From positions 1 through 64,000 of the forward strand of contig JAFADG010000043.1 of NCBI GenBank assembly GCA_023425025.1: a DNA stretch of 64,000 bases, given 5' to 3'. This DNA comes from Bacillota bacterium. Lineage in GTDB: Bacteria > Bacillota > Clostridia > Christensenellales > Aristaeellaceae. The notes beneath the pieces are model-generated. The model was not told the origin of the DNA, searched no databases, and saw only the letters and a list, made by a program, of their open reading frames with translations. Below, in pieces: positions 24,941 through 34,319 of the stretch (its first letter is position 1; each line of letters opens with the position of its first letter). A program made the translations under genes and the position numbers.

Positions 24941-25657
24941 ATGGGGAACATATTCGACCTAAACTACATGCTGTCCACAGTCCCGCAAATCCTGCCGTAT
25001 CTGCCGGTAACGCTGGGGCTGGCTTTTTTGTCTGCGGGGCTGGGGCTTGTGATCGGCTTTCTGGTGGCGCTGGTCCGGTATTTTCGCATCAGGGTCCTTT
25101 CCGGCATTTGCAAGGTCTATGTTTCCTTTATCAGGGGCACGCCCATGCTGGTGCAGCTTTTTCTGGTCTATTACGGCATTCCCATTTTGCTGGCCGGCAT
25201 CAACAACTCCTTCGGCACGAATCTGAATGTAAACCGCATCCCCGCGGTGGTGTTTGCCGCGGTGGCTTTTTCCCTGAATTGCGGCGCGTACATGTCCGAA
25301 ACCATCCGCAGCGCCATGCTGTCGGTGGATGCCGGGCAGCTGGAGGCCTGCTACAGCGTGAACATGACCACCAGGCAGGCCATGCTGCGGGTGATATTGC
25401 CCCAGGCCTTTACCGTGGCGCTGCCGCCCCTTGGCAACAGCCTCATCTCCATGGTCAAGGAAACCTCCCTGGCTTTTAGCATCTCCCTGGTGGATATGAT
25501 GGCCCAAGCCAAGCTGGTGGGCAGCCGGTCCTTCCGCTTTTTTGAGGTGTATGTGGTTGCTTCCATTATGTATTGGGGCGTGTGCATCCTCATCGAGCAG
25601 GCGCTTGCCTTTGCGGAAAAAAGGATGCGCCGCTACGAAAGGAGGGCCGTCAAATGA
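24941..25657 (+). CDS. Cystine-type amino-acid ABC transporter permease
   Basis: A 238-residue permease of the HisM/TcyB class. It has about five membrane segments, the conserved [20 protein letters not shown] stretch after the second helix, and the EAA loop [19 protein letters not shown]. The C-terminus is strongly basic. The stop overlaps the ATPase start (ATGA). AAGGGGG lies upstream of the ATG. Confidence 0.9.
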   Translation: MGNIFDLNYMLSTVPQILPYLPVTLGLAFLSAGLGLVIGFLVALVRYFRIRVLSGICKVYVSFIRGTPMLVQLFLVYYGIPILLAGINNSFGTNLNVNRIPAVVFAAVAFSLNCGAYMSETIRSAMLSVDAGQLEACYSVNMTTRQAMLRVILPQAFTVALPPLGNSLISMVKETSLAFSISLVDMMAQAKLVGSRSFRFFEVYVVASIMYWGVCILIEQALAFAEKRMRRYERRAVK

Positions 25658-26397
25658 TCGACGTGAAAGGCCTGAAAAAAGCATACGGCGCTGTCAAGGT
25701 GCTGCAGGGCATCGATTTGCATATTGAAAAGGGCGAAGTCGTTACATTGATCGGCCCCAGCGGCGCGGGCAAGACGACGCTGCTGCGCATGCTCAACTGG
25801 CTGGAAAAGCCGGACGCGGGGGTAATCACTCTGGCCGGCAGTACCATCCACGCGGCCAGTGCCACGAAAAAGGATGTATCCGGCCTGCGCGCCCAAAGCG
25901 CCATGGTGTTTCAGCATTACAACCTGTTTCGCAACAAAACGGCGCTGCAGAATGTGACCGAGAGCCTGATCCAGGTGAAGAAGATGAATCGCAGGCAGGC
26001 GGAGGAAGTAGGCCTTGCCCTATTGAACCGCGTTGGGCTGATCGACAAAAGGGACGAATATCCTTCCCGCCTGTCCGGCGGCCAGCAGCAGCGGGTGGGC
26101 ATTGCCCGGGCGCTGGCGGTGGAGCCCAAGGTGATGCTCTTTGACGAGCCTACCAGCGCCCTGGACCCGGAGTGGGTGGGGGAGGTGCTGGCGGTCATGA
26201 ACCAAATCGCCGCCGACGGCATGACCATGGTGGTGGTATCCCACGAAATGCGCTTTGTGCGCAGCGTATCCAGCCGGGTGCTGTTCCTGGATGAGGGCCT
26301 GATTTTGGAGGATGGGCCGCCGGAGCAGATTTTTGGGAACCCCCAAAAGGAGCGCACCCGCAAGTTCCTGTCCCAGGCGAATCTTGCCAAAGACTGA
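25654..26397 (+). CDS. Cystine-type amino-acid ABC transporter ATPase
   Basis: A 247-residue ABC ATPase of the polar amino-acid (GlnQ/TcyC) class. Walker A is GPSGAGKTT, the Q-loop [13 protein letters not shown], the signature [15 protein letters not shown], Walker [15 protein letters not shown] and the switch VVSHEMRF. The ATG at 25654 overlaps the permease stop by four bases, so the two are coupled; earlier in-frame codons lie inside the permease gene and lack a ribosome site. Confidence 0.93.
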   Translation: MIDVKGLKKAYGAVKVLQGIDLHIEKGEVVTLIGPSGAGKTTLLRMLNWLEKPDAGVITLAGSTIHAASATKKDVSGLRAQSAMVFQHYNLFRNKTALQNVTESLIQVKKMNRRQAEEVGLALLNRVGLIDKRDEYPSRLSGGQQQRVGIARALAVEPKVMLFDEPTSALDPEWVGEVLAVMNQIAADGMTMVVVSHEMRFVRSVSSRVLFLDEGLILEDGPPEQIFGNPQKERTRKFLSQANLAKD

Positions 26398-26460
26398 TGC
26401 CGGCAGGCGGGGCCGGATTGCTGCCAGCCGGCCCGCGAGCCATGGAGAAATGGAGATATG

Positions 26461-27522
26461 ATGAAGAAATTCCGCGTGAGCCTCATTTGTCTGGTTGTTT
26501 CATTGCTGGTGCTGCCTTGCGCGGCACTTGCGGAACTGAAGGTGTCCTTTTTCGATGCCGGCGCGGGCGCAGCGGTGCTTGTGCAGGCGGATGGGCAAAC
26601 TGCCCTGATTGATGCCCTGGGTCAACCGGATGCGCAGGCGCTATTCAATACCCTGGATGGCCTTGGCATAACAAAGGTAGAATTGCTGGCGGAAACGCTG
26701 CCTTTTACCGGCCAGCAGGAGGAAGCCGAAGCGGCGTTTGGCACATTCCAGACATCCGCCTTGTGGCTTCCGGTTGCCCAGGTAACAGAGCAGACAGCCG
26801 GCGGCTTTGCCGGGGCTTCGGTGCCCGCATCAGAGCAGAGCTTTGCGCTTGGCGGCGCGAAAATCACCGCCCTGCCGGTTTCGGATCTGACCGGGGAGCC
26901 GGCCTTGGCCCTGCGCATCGAATACGGCCAGCGGTTCTTTCTGGTGCTGCCGCCGGCACAGATCGCTGCCGGCAGCCTGACGGGTGAGGCGGAAACGAAG
27001 AAAGCGGATGTGGTCAGGGTGAAGGATGGGGCTGACCTTGCGCTTGCCGAGGCCGCATCCGCCCTGTGGGCGGTGGCCGGCGAATTGCCCGCCCAGGCGG
27101 AGGGCGCGGAGGACGCGGCTTCGGGCCCCTTGGTGCTGCGCCCCTCGCTGGATGGGGTCATAACGTTCATCACCGACGGTACAGCCATCAGGGAGGAACA
27201 TGCCGCCGGAGCTGTTACCATTAAGGGCAGTGTCAACGTCCGCAGGGAAGCCAAAACAACGGCCAAACGCGTTACCACATTGTTAAAGGGCACCCTGGTG
27301 ACTGTAACAGGCTCTGTGGCAGGCGGGGAAGGCGTTTGGTATGCCGTCGACATACAAGGGAAGCCCGGGTACATCCGCGCGGATCTGGTCAGGGAGCTGA
27401 CGGGAGAGGAGCTTGAGGGCCTTCAAACCAAGGCCGCGCAAAAGCCCGCAAAGCAGAACGGCAATTCTTCCGGCAAAAAGGGAAGCGGCGGGGAAGAGGC
27501 ACCGCCGGCTGAATGCCATTGA
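26461..27522 (+). CDS. Secreted metallo-beta-lactamase-fold pseudoenzyme with an SH3 domain
   Basis: A protein of about 353 residues with a signal peptide (cleavage near AALAE). Residues 27 to about 185 follow the plan of ComEC-type metallo-beta-lactamase domains (VSFFDAGAGAAVLVQ, TALIDAL, LGITKVELL). Where active relatives have HxHxDH, this protein reads ETLPFTGQQEE, so the metal ligands are gone. A bacterial SH3 domain (about 245-310, GSVNVRREAKTTAKRVTTL) follows, then a Lys/Gly/Ser/Glu-rich tail. It probably binds cell-wall material rather than cleaving phosphodiesters. Two ATGs (26458, 26461) are possible; the second is better spaced from GGAG. Confidence 0.75.
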   Translation: MKKFRVSLICLVVSLLVLPCAALAELKVSFFDAGAGAAVLVQADGQTALIDALGQPDAQALFNTLDGLGITKVELLAETLPFTGQQEEAEAAFGTFQTSALWLPVAQVTEQTAGGFAGASVPASEQSFALGGAKITALPVSDLTGEPALALRIEYGQRFFLVLPPAQIAAGSLTGEAETKKADVVRVKDGADLALAEAASALWAVAGELPAQAEGAEDAASGPLVLRPSLDGVITFITDGTAIREEHAAGAVTIKGSVNVRREAKTTAKRVTTLLKGTLVTVTGSVAGGEGVWYAVDIQGKPGYIRADLVRELTGEELEGLQTKAAQKPAKQNGNSSGKKGSGGEEAPPAECH

Positions 27523-27611
27523 CATGTTTTGCCGGGAAATATATGAAATACAGTGAAAGAACAAGTCTTACGCATTCAAAACGAAAGCCCCAGCCCCTTT
27601 GACAGTGCCGT

Positions 27612-27640
27612 CCCCGCGCATGGCAGCGCGGGGCTTTTTG
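27612..27640 (+). terminator. Terminator after the MBL/SH3 protein gene
   Basis: CCCCGCGC and GCGCGGGG form a perfect 8 bp stem with a 6-base loop, followed by CTTTTTG. Confidence 0.9.
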
Positions 27641-27780
27641 TGCGCTTTTTGCAGCAGCAGCCGCATTTGCGGCGCGTATCTGTTTCATTCTCCACAAACA
27701 ATATGCATACACGAAATGCAAACGAAAATTGTCGTTATATTATCGTCAATGTAATTGGTATAAATAGTGATATATGGCCA

Positions 27781-27809
27781 TTGACGAACCGCAAAGCTAG
27801 TCATATAAT
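27781..27809 (+). promoter_or_regulatory. Promoter of the hydrogenase operon
   Basis: TTGACG (27781-27786) and a perfect TATAAT (27804-27809) are spaced by 17 bases. It lies about 110 bases before the first structural gene, and the following twelve genes are tightly packed, so this is probably the main promoter of the operon. Confidence 0.85.
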
Positions 27810-27917
27810 GACATCTGGTCTTCGCAGGCACTGTTTTTTACATGTGTAACGCGCAGGCTCAAAAGCCCGGTGGCCTTGATATGCACGCTATGAAAGCGGC
27901 GCAGGGGGTAAAGTGTA

Positions 27918-29357
27918 ATGGCAGGCCAGACCTTATTGTTGCTTCTTACCGTATTTATACCGCTTGCAGGTGCATGCATCCTGCCCTTGGCGGGGCGCGT
28001 ATCGCCTAAGCTCCGTAACGGGACCGCATTTCTTTTGATATTGGTCCCGATGAGCATCCTGATATACATGCTGCCAAAGGCGCTGACAAGTGCGCCTTTT
28101 GCTTTTGATGCGCCTCTGCCGCTGGGGCTGAGCTTCGGCTTTCACGCCGACGGCCTGGCCGTGTTTATGGCGCTGATCTCCTCGTTCCTGGGGCTGATCA
28201 TCGTTATGTATTCGTTTGGGTATTTGAACCATGCCCAGAACCAGAATGAGTACTATCTGTTTGTGGTGGTGTTCCTGGGCGCGATGATGGGCATCACCCT
28301 CACAACAAACCTTGTGTTCCTGTACATTTTCTGGGAGATTTCCGCCGTCTGCTGCTGGCGGCTGATCGGCTTCAACCGTGAAAAGGAATACGTGCGCCGG
28401 GCCAACAAGGCGTTTTTGATCACCGGCGCCGGCGCCATCGTCATGCTGGCCGGGTTTTTGATAATCTACCAGCAGTACGACACCTTCGACCTGCTTGCGC
28501 TGCGGGGCAAGGAAATACCGGACGCGGCCATGATCCTGATCCTGTTTGGCATTTTGTCCAAATCGGCTACGCTGCCTCTGCATTCCTGGATCGCCGACGC
28601 CGGCGTGGCCCCCACCCCTGCCACCGCGCTTTTGCACGCGGCAGTGCTGGTCAAGATCGGTGTGTACGTATATGCCCGGCTGTTTGCCGTTACGTTTGAG
28701 GTGCAGGCCGTATGGCATACCGTGGTGCCTGTCATCGCGGCGGTCAGCGCGCTTGTATCCGCCGGGGCGGCCATCGTGGAAAACGACATCAAGCGCATCA
28801 TCGCCTATTCCACCGTCAGCCAGATCGGCTTTATTTTCCTGGGCCTGTCTGTCGGCGGGGAAACAGCCCTGGCCGGCGGCCTGATGTACATTCTGATGCA
28901 CGCCATCTCAAAGGCCGGCCTGTTCCTTTGCGCGGGCATTGTGGAGCACGGCCTGCACACCAAGGATATCCGCAAAATGGGCGGCCTGTACAAGGCCATG
29001 CCGGCGACGGCAGCCTCCTTTTTCCTTTGCGCTTTCTCCGTGATGGGTATACCGCCCTTCGGCGGCTTTTTCAGCAAGTACCTGGTGGTGAACGGCGCTG
29101 TGGAGGCTGGCCATCCCTACCTGGCCATCGTGTTTGTCATCGGCGCGGTGATGACGGTGATCTACCTTTTGCGTGTTTTTGTCAAGGTATTCCTTGGCGA
29201 AAACAATCAGGAGAATGTCCCCCATGAGGGGAGCAGAAGCATGGTGTTCTCCGTAGCGCTTCTGGCTGCGCTTTCCATTTTGAGCGGCCTTCTTGTTCAT
29301 TATCCGGCGGGCCTGATTCAGACGATTGTTGCGCAAATGGCGGTGATTGTGAAATGA
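27918..29357 (+). CDS. Hydrogenase antiporter-like membrane subunit 1 (NuoM/NuoL type)
   Basis: A 479-residue membrane protein with about fourteen helices of the Mrp/NuoL-M-N family that pumps H+ or Na+ in energy-converting complexes. The key TM5 glutamate is Glu140 (LYIFWEISAVCC) and the TM7 lysine lies in LSKSATLPLHSWIADAG; the broken-helix region VENDIKRIIAYSTVSQIGFI is also conserved. It is the first of three such subunits and its stop overlaps the next start (ATGA). Weak GGGGGTAAAG precedes the ATG. Confidence 0.9.
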   Translation: MAGQTLLLLLTVFIPLAGACILPLAGRVSPKLRNGTAFLLILVPMSILIYMLPKALTSAPFAFDAPLPLGLSFGFHADGLAVFMALISSFLGLIIVMYSFGYLNHAQNQNEYYLFVVVFLGAMMGITLTTNLVFLYIFWEISAVCCWRLIGFNREKEYVRRANKAFLITGAGAIVMLAGFLIIYQQYDTFDLLALRGKEIPDAAMILILFGILSKSATLPLHSWIADAGVAPTPATALLHAAVLVKIGVYVYARLFAVTFEVQAVWHTVVPVIAAVSALVSAGAAIVENDIKRIIAYSTVSQIGFIFLGLSVGGETALAGGLMYILMHAISKAGLFLCAGIVEHGLHTKDIRKMGGLYKAMPATAASFFLCAFSVMGIPPFGGFFSKYLVVNGAVEAGHPYLAIVFVIGAVMTVIYLLRVFVKVFLGENNQENVPHEGSRSMVFSVALLAALSILSGLLVHYPAGLIQTIVAQMAVIVK

Positions 29358-31186
29358 CGGGATATGAAGCGTCTTCCTTATTGTTATGGCTGATCCTTTT
29401 CCCGGCGGCTTTGGGCGTTTTGACGCTGATGGTGCCCAAGGCGTCAAAAGGCGGCAAGGAGGCAAGCGTTCTTCTTGGCTTTGCCGGCAACCTTGTCATC
29501 ACCATCCTCGCGGCGGGGAAGGAGCTTGCATTCGAGCGTCCTTTCGCCGGTTTTGGCATTACCTTTTCCCTGAAAATGGATCATTTCAGCGGGTACATTC
29601 TCATCAGCGCCGCCGCGATCACGTTTCTGGTGGCTTTGTATTCCGCCGTGTTCATGAAGGGCAGGCCCTTTGCCAAGCTGTTTTTCACCTGCATGCTCTT
29701 TACCATCACTCTTGTCAACGGCGCGGTGCTGGCCAACAACCTGGCCGTGATGCTCTTCTTCTGGGAAGGGATCCTTGGCACCCTGTTCGTTTTGATTATG
29801 GCCGGCGGGAAAAAGGCGTACAAAACCTCCGTCAAGGCGGTGGTCATCGCCGGCGTCACCGACCTTGCCATGATGCTGGGCATCGGCCTTACGGGCTATC
29901 TGGCCAAGACGCTGACCATGGATCAAATCCGCCTGCCCATTACCGGATGGGGGACGCTGGCCTTCCTCCTGATGATGGCTGGGGCCATCTCCAAGGCAGG
30001 CTCCATGCCCTTTCACACCTGGATCCCCGATGCGGCGGATGACGCGCCGCTGCCCTTTATGGCATTTTTGCCGGGCGTGCTGGAAAAGCTGCTGGGCATT
30101 TACCTGCTGGTCAGGGTCACCAAGGACCTGTTCATCTTTACCCATGGCTCATTCATGAGCGCGCTTTTGATGATCATCGGCGCCGGAACGGTCATTTGCG
30201 CTGTGATGATGGCGCTGGTGCAAAAGGATTTCAAACGCCTTTTGTCCTACCACGCCGTCAGCCAGGTGGGATACATGATCCTGGGCATCGGCACGGCCCT
30301 GCCTGTGGGCATCGTGGGCGGCCTGTTCCATATGCTGAACCACGCCGTTTACAAGTGCTGCCTGTTCCTGACCGCCGGCGCGGTGGAAAAGCAGACAGGC
30401 ACCACCGACCTGAAAGCGTTGGGCGGCCTGGGCAGAAAAATGCCGGTGACCTTTGTCAGCTTCATCATAGCGGCCGCCTCCATCGCCGGTTTCCCGCTGA
30501 CCAACGGCTTTTTCTCCAAGGAGCTGATCTTTGACGCCGCGCTGGAATCCAATGTTCTTTTGTACATTGCCGCGGCTGCCGGCGCGTTCTTTACCGCCGT
30601 TTCGTTTTTGAAGCTGGGCCATGCCGCGTTCCTGGGCAAACCCGCCAAGGGCATGGAAAAAGTGAAGGAAGCGCCCCTGTTCATGCTCGTTCCCATGGTG
30701 CTGCTGGCGCTGGCGTGCCTTGCGCTGGGCTTTGGCAACGGCTACATGGTCAAGCATGTCATTGCGCCCATCCTGGGCGAAGCGGCGGAGGCCGGCGGGC
30801 ATAGCAACTGGCTGCTGGTGGGCATTTCGGCGGCAACGCTCCTGCTGGCCGCCTTCGACCATTACCGCGGCTTTAAAAGGACAGGCGCCGGCCTTTCGTC
30901 CGCCGACCATTACCATGACGCGCCGGTGCTCCGCCAGGCGTACCATATGGCGCAGAAGAAGCTTTTTGACCCGTACTATGTCGTCGGCCTTGCGGTAAAG
31001 GGGTATGCCTTCCTTTCGCTGAGGATCAACGACGGCATCAGCCGGTTTTATGATGTTGGGATGGTGAGCCTGACCGGCTTTTTCGCTTCGCTGGTTGGCA
31101 AGGCGCATAACGGCAGCCAGGCGCGGTATGTGATTTGGCTGCTGGCGGGCTGTGCGGTAACGGCCGTGATCTTCCTGGTTTCCTGA
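29354..31186 (+). CDS. Hydrogenase antiporter-like membrane subunit 2 (NuoL type)
   Basis: A 610-residue NuoL-like subunit, longer than its neighbours because of a C-terminal extension (about residues 490-610) ending in further helices. That extension may correspond to the lateral arm of NuoL. Glu138 (MLFFWEGILGTLF) and the lysine of ISKAGSMPFHTWIPDAADD are the expected ion-pathway residues. The start overlaps the previous gene by four bases. It is an integral membrane ion pump module. Confidence 0.92.
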   Translation: MTGYEASSLLLWLILFPAALGVLTLMVPKASKGGKEASVLLGFAGNLVITILAAGKELAFERPFAGFGITFSLKMDHFSGYILISAAAITFLVALYSAVFMKGRPFAKLFFTCMLFTITLVNGAVLANNLAVMLFFWEGILGTLFVLIMAGGKKAYKTSVKAVVIAGVTDLAMMLGIGLTGYLAKTLTMDQIRLPITGWGTLAFLLMMAGAISKAGSMPFHTWIPDAADDAPLPFMAFLPGVLEKLLGIYLLVRVTKDLFIFTHGSFMSALLMIIGAGTVICAVMMALVQKDFKRLLSYHAVSQVGYMILGIGTALPVGIVGGLFHMLNHAVYKCCLFLTAGAVEKQTGTTDLKALGGLGRKMPVTFVSFIIAAASIAGFPLTNGFFSKELIFDAALESNVLLYIAAAAGAFFTAVSFLKLGHAAFLGKPAKGMEKVKEAPLFMLVPMVLLALACLALGFGNGYMVKHVIAPILGEAAEAGGHSNWLLVGISAATLLLAAFDHYRGFKRTGAGLSSADHYHDAPVLRQAYHMAQKKLFDPYYVVGLAVKGYAFLSLRINDGISRFYDVGMVSLTGFFASLVGKAHNGSQARYVIWLLAGCAVTAVIFLVS

Positions 31187-31226
31187 CGTAAAAATGCAAG
31201 TATCCCGGCTGAAGGAGGAAGAACCT

Positions 31227-32639
31227 GTGCCGTTTCTGTTTATTGGTATCCCCTTGGCGGCTGTGATCATATTGAACATCCTTACCTGGAGCAACCGCTG
31301 GTCCGCGCTGTGGGTGACGCTGCTGGCCGCGGCGCTGCAATTGGGGCTGGGCATATATGACCTGGCTCTTTGCCTGAAGGGCGATGTAAAGGTGGCATCC
31401 ACATTCTTCGGGCAGTTTTCGGTAGACCTGTTCAGCGCTGTGGTATTGTGCCTGATCGGCCTGATCGTGTGCGTTACGGTCGCCCTGGCCGGCAGCAGCC
31501 TAAAGAGCAGCCGCTTTACCTTTGGCAGCGCCCTGCTATTATTGATGATGGGCATGAACGGTGTGGCCATGGTCACCGATATCTTCAGCCTGTACGTATT
31601 CATTGAGGTAACCTCCGCGTCCGCCTTTTTGCTGATTGGCATTCATAAACAGAAGGACGGGCTGGAAGGCGCGTTCAAATATTTTCTGATGTCCGCCCTG
31701 GCGACCACCATGATGCTGCTGGCCATCGCCTTCCTGTTCGCCTTAACCGGCGAGACATCCTTCGGCGCCATCGCGGCCTACATTGCCGCCCAGAACGGCA
31801 GTTATCCCATGGCGCTGACCGGCGCGTTTGTGCTGTTCACCATTGCGCTTTCGATCAAGTCCGGCGTTGTTCCCTTCCATACCTGGGTGCCGGACGCCTA
31901 TGCCGGCGCTTCTCCGCCCGTATCGATGGCGCTGGCCGGCATTGTTACCAAGGTGTCCGGCGTGTATGCCCTGATCCGCATCTACCGGGATGTGTTTATG
32001 AACAATCCTCAGATCGGCACTGTGCTGTCCGTCCTGGCCATGGCATCCATACTGGCGGGGGCCCTGGGCGCCATCGGCCAGAAAGATATCAAACGCATGC
32101 TGGCCTTTTCCAGCGTCAGCCAGGTGGGCTACATCGTGCTGGGCGCGGCAACCGGTTCGCCTTTGGGCTATATCGGCGCGCTGATGCACTTTTTCAACCA
32201 TGCCGCCTTCAAGTCGCTGTTGTTTGTGGATTCCGCCGTGCTTGAGGAAAAGACGGGTACCAGGAATATGGATGAAATGGGCGGTCTAGGCAAAAGAATG
32301 CCCTACACCAGCGTAAGCTCCATCCTGGGCCTTCTGTCTCTGGCGGGCATACCGCCGCTGTCGGGCTTCTGGAGCAAGCTGCTCATTGTGATGGCCGTAT
32401 GGCAGGTATCCCCCGGCTTGGCCATTGCCGCGCTGCTGGCCAGCGTGCTGACCCTGGGATACTTCCTGATTTTGCAGAAGAAGGTGTTCTTCGGCAAGCC
32501 GTCTCCCGCCATGGAGCAGGTGACGGAGGCCGGCGGCAGCGTCAAGCTTGCCCAGGTGCTCCTGTCCGCCGTCAACGTGCTGGCGGGGCTTGCGTTCCCG
32601 CTGCTGCTTGTGTATTTGCAGGGCCGGGGCATGATTTGA
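31227..32639 (+). CDS. Hydrogenase antiporter-like membrane subunit 3 (NuoN/MrpD type)
   Basis: A 470-residue member of the same family, with Glu127 in SLYVFIEVTSASAF and the lysine of IKSGVVPFHTWVPDAY. The proposed start is GTG at 31227, because AAGGAGG lies 8 bases upstream; the in-frame ATG at 31194 has no ribosome site and would add a charged segment before the first helix. Three antiporter modules are the number found in respiratory complex I, more than in the six-subunit Ech hydrogenases. Confidence 0.9.
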   Translation: MPFLFIGIPLAAVIILNILTWSNRWSALWVTLLAAALQLGLGIYDLALCLKGDVKVASTFFGQFSVDLFSAVVLCLIGLIVCVTVALAGSSLKSSRFTFGSALLLLMMGMNGVAMVTDIFSLYVFIEVTSASAFLLIGIHKQKDGLEGAFKYFLMSALATTMMLLAIAFLFALTGETSFGAIAAYIAAQNGSYPMALTGAFVLFTIALSIKSGVVPFHTWVPDAYAGASPPVSMALAGIVTKVSGVYALIRIYRDVFMNNPQIGTVLSVLAMASILAGALGAIGQKDIKRMLAFSSVSQVGYIVLGAATGSPLGYIGALMHFFNHAAFKSLLFVDSAVLEEKTGTRNMDEMGGLGKRMPYTSVSSILGLLSLAGIPPLSGFWSKLLIVMAVWQVSPGLAIAALLASVLTLGYFLILQKKVFFGKPSPAMEQVTEAGGSVKLAQVLLSAVNVLAGLAFPLLLVYLQGRGMI

Positions 32640-32676
32640 GCCACAAACCGATCAAAGGGATGGAAGGTGTTTGTAA

Positions 32677-33183
32677 TTGAACCTGACGGTGATGATACTG
32701 CTGCTGATCAGCCTTGTGGTTTCCGCCCTGATGTGCATCCTGATGCGCGACCTGTTAAAGGCGGCCATTGCCCTGGCGGTGACCAGCGCGGTGATGACGG
32801 TCATCCTCTTTTTGATGAACGCGCCGCTGGCGGCGGCGTTTGAGCTGTCGGTGTGTGCGGGGCTGGTTACCGTTATTTTTATCAGCGCCATCAGCATGAC
32901 GAAAATCCGCACCCAAGAGGAAGTGGAGCAGCACAAAAAGGATCGCCGCAGGCGCTACAAGGCGCTGCCGGTGCTGCTGCTGGTATTGGCCGCGGTGGCG
33001 GTGGTGTTTGTTCTTCCGCATCTGGGCAACCTGATTTCGGGCAGCCTCGCGCCGCAAAGCCCGGCGGCCGAGCCGGATGTATTCTGGAACGAGCGGCAGA
33101 CCGATCTTTTGGGGCAGATCATCATGCTGCTGGCCGGCGTATTCGGCGTATTGATTTTTTTTAAGGAGCGTGAGGAAAAGTGA
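32677..33183 (+). CDS. Hydrogenase membrane subunit, NuoJ/MbhD-like
   Basis: A 168-residue protein with four or five helices. The first half (MRDLLKAAIALAVTSAVM through FELSVCAGLVTVIFISAISM) matches the MbhD/DUF4040 domain, equivalent to the first part of NuoJ. A charged loop and two further helices follow, as in MbhD-MbhE. The start is TTG at 32677, with GGAAGGTG 7 bases upstream. The stop overlaps the next gene by four bases. Confidence 0.85.
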   Translation: MNLTVMILLLISLVVSALMCILMRDLLKAAIALAVTSAVMTVILFLMNAPLAAAFELSVCAGLVTVIFISAISMTKIRTQEEVEQHKKDRRRRYKALPVLLLVLAAVAVVFVLPHLGNLISGSLAPQSPAAEPDVFWNERQTDLLGQIIMLLAGVFGVLIFFKEREEK

Positions 33184-33488
33184 CATTGCTCATTACCCTG
33201 TTCGTTGTTTCGGCGGTGCTTTTGATCGCCGTCGGCTTTTACAGCATCATCGTCACCCGCAACCTGATGCGCATCCTTATGTCCATTGAAATCCTCACCA
33301 AGGCGGTGACGCTGGTCATGATCGGCGCGGGATACCAAACGGGCAAGATGGGCGCCGCCCAGTCGTTTGTGATCACCATCATCATTATGGAAGTCATGCT
33401 GCTGGTCATCGCCACCGGCATCCTCTTTGGCATATACAAGAACACAGGCTCCCTGAGTACTGAGGGCATCAACCACCTGCGGGGCTGA
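33180..33488 (+). CDS. Hydrogenase membrane subunit, NuoK-like
   Basis: A 102-residue, three-helix NuoK/MnhC homologue. The two membrane glutamates needed for ion transfer in NuoK are visible: MSIEILTKAV in the second helix and IIMEVMLLVI in the third. The GTG start is embedded in the previous stop (GTGA). Confidence 0.92.
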   Translation: MTLLITLFVVSAVLLIAVGFYSIIVTRNLMRILMSIEILTKAVTLVMIGAGYQTGKMGAAQSFVITIIIMEVMLLVIATGILFGIYKNTGSLSTEGINHLRG

Positions 33489-33536
33489 TGGGGCCCCGAT
33501 ACCAAGCGCGATTGTTTGAATGGATGGAGGCATCCG

Positions 33537-33857
33537 ATGGAAAGCGTTCTTTTGGCACCGCCCGTAGCGTTTATTCTGTATCTGTTGATTACTTTCGGCT
33601 TATCCGCCGTTTCCAAGCGCTTAGCGCCCCAGGGCCAGGACTCCGAAGGCAAGATGAAGGCCTACGCCTGCGGTGAGGACATGGCCGAAAACAAGGCGCA
33701 GCCTGATTATTCCCAGTTTTTTCAGTTCGCGTTTTTCTTTACCATCATACACGTGATCGTGCTGGTGGTGGCCACCGATCCTGGCGGACTGTCGATTATT
33801 TCGGCAGTGTACCTGGGCGTGACGGTGCTGGCAGTGTTCATGCTGCTGAGGAGGTAA
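33537..33857 (+). CDS. Hydrogenase membrane subunit, NuoA/ND3-like
   Basis: A 106-residue, three-helix protein homologous to NuoA/ND3 of complex I. The loop after the first helix contains KMKAYACGED, matching the conserved YxCG loop that in complex I lies near the quinone site and changes during activation. NuoA-type subunits are not part of Ech or the classical Mbh hydrogenases as I know them, so its presence is notable. The ATG at 33537 follows GGAGG; an earlier ATG at 33516 lacks a ribosome site. Confidence 0.85.
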   Translation: MESVLLAPPVAFILYLLITFGLSAVSKRLAPQGQDSEGKMKAYACGEDMAENKAQPDYSQFFQFAFFFTIIHVIVLVVATDPGGLSIISAVYLGVTVLAVFMLLRR

Positions 33858-33861
33858 TGCC

Positions 33862-34302
33862 GTGAAAACCATCGAAAAGCTCATTACCTGGGCGCGGTGC
33901 AAATCGCCCTGGATCATTCATTTCAATTCCGGCGCGTGCAACGCCTGCGACATCGAGGTGCTGGCCGCGCTGACGCCCCGTTATGACGTGGAGCGCTTCG
34001 GCGTTCAATTGAAGGGTTCGCCCAGGCATGCCGACGTACTCGTCTGCTCCGGTCCGGTCACCCTGCAGCAGCGGGACCGCCTGGTCACCATTTACGAGCA
34101 GATGCCCGAACCCAAATTCGTCATTGCCGTGGGCACCTGCGCCTGCTCGGCGGGCGTGTTCGAAGGGTGCTACTGCGTGGAGGGCGGCATCGACATGGCC
34201 ATTCCGGTGGACATGTACGTGCCCGGCTGCCCCGCCAAGCCCGAGGCCATTATCGACGGCGTTGTCAAGCTTTTGAAGGGCTTGGAGCGCAAGAACGCGT
34301 AA
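33862..34302 (+). CDS. Hydrogenase small subunit, NuoB-like [4Fe-4S] protein
   Basis: A 146-residue small subunit of group 4 [NiFe]-hydrogenases. Four conserved cysteines for the proximal [4Fe-4S] cluster are visible: C26 and C29 (GACNACD), C93 (GTCAC) and C123 (PGCPAKPE). It passes electrons between the ferredoxin-like subunit and the Ni-Fe site. The start is GTG at 33862 with GAGGAGG upstream. Confidence 0.95.
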   Translation: MKTIEKLITWARCKSPWIIHFNSGACNACDIEVLAALTPRYDVERFGVQLKGSPRHADVLVCSGPVTLQQRDRLVTIYEQMPEPKFVIAVGTCACSAGVFEGCYCVEGGIDMAIPVDMYVPGCPAKPEAIIDGVVKLLKGLERKNA

Positions 34303-34319
34303 AGCGGGAGGAAACCTGA

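Larger units (their letters stand above)
27523..27917. other. Gene-free region before the hydrogenase operon
   Basis: It contains the terminator at 27612-27640, an AT-rich stretch with the palindrome TTGTCG-N9-CGTCAA (27729-27749), and the hydrogenase promoter at 27781-27809. The palindrome ends about 31 bases upstream of the -35, where a redox or metal regulator could bind. An untranslated leader of about 100 bases follows, with no fold I could assign. Confidence 0.6.

Noticed and set aside
27918..33488. An Mrp Na+/H+ antiporter operon
   Set aside because: The antiporter-like subunits continue without a break into NuoA/B/C/D/H/I-like hydrogenase subunits, and MrpE, MrpF and MrpG homologues are missing.
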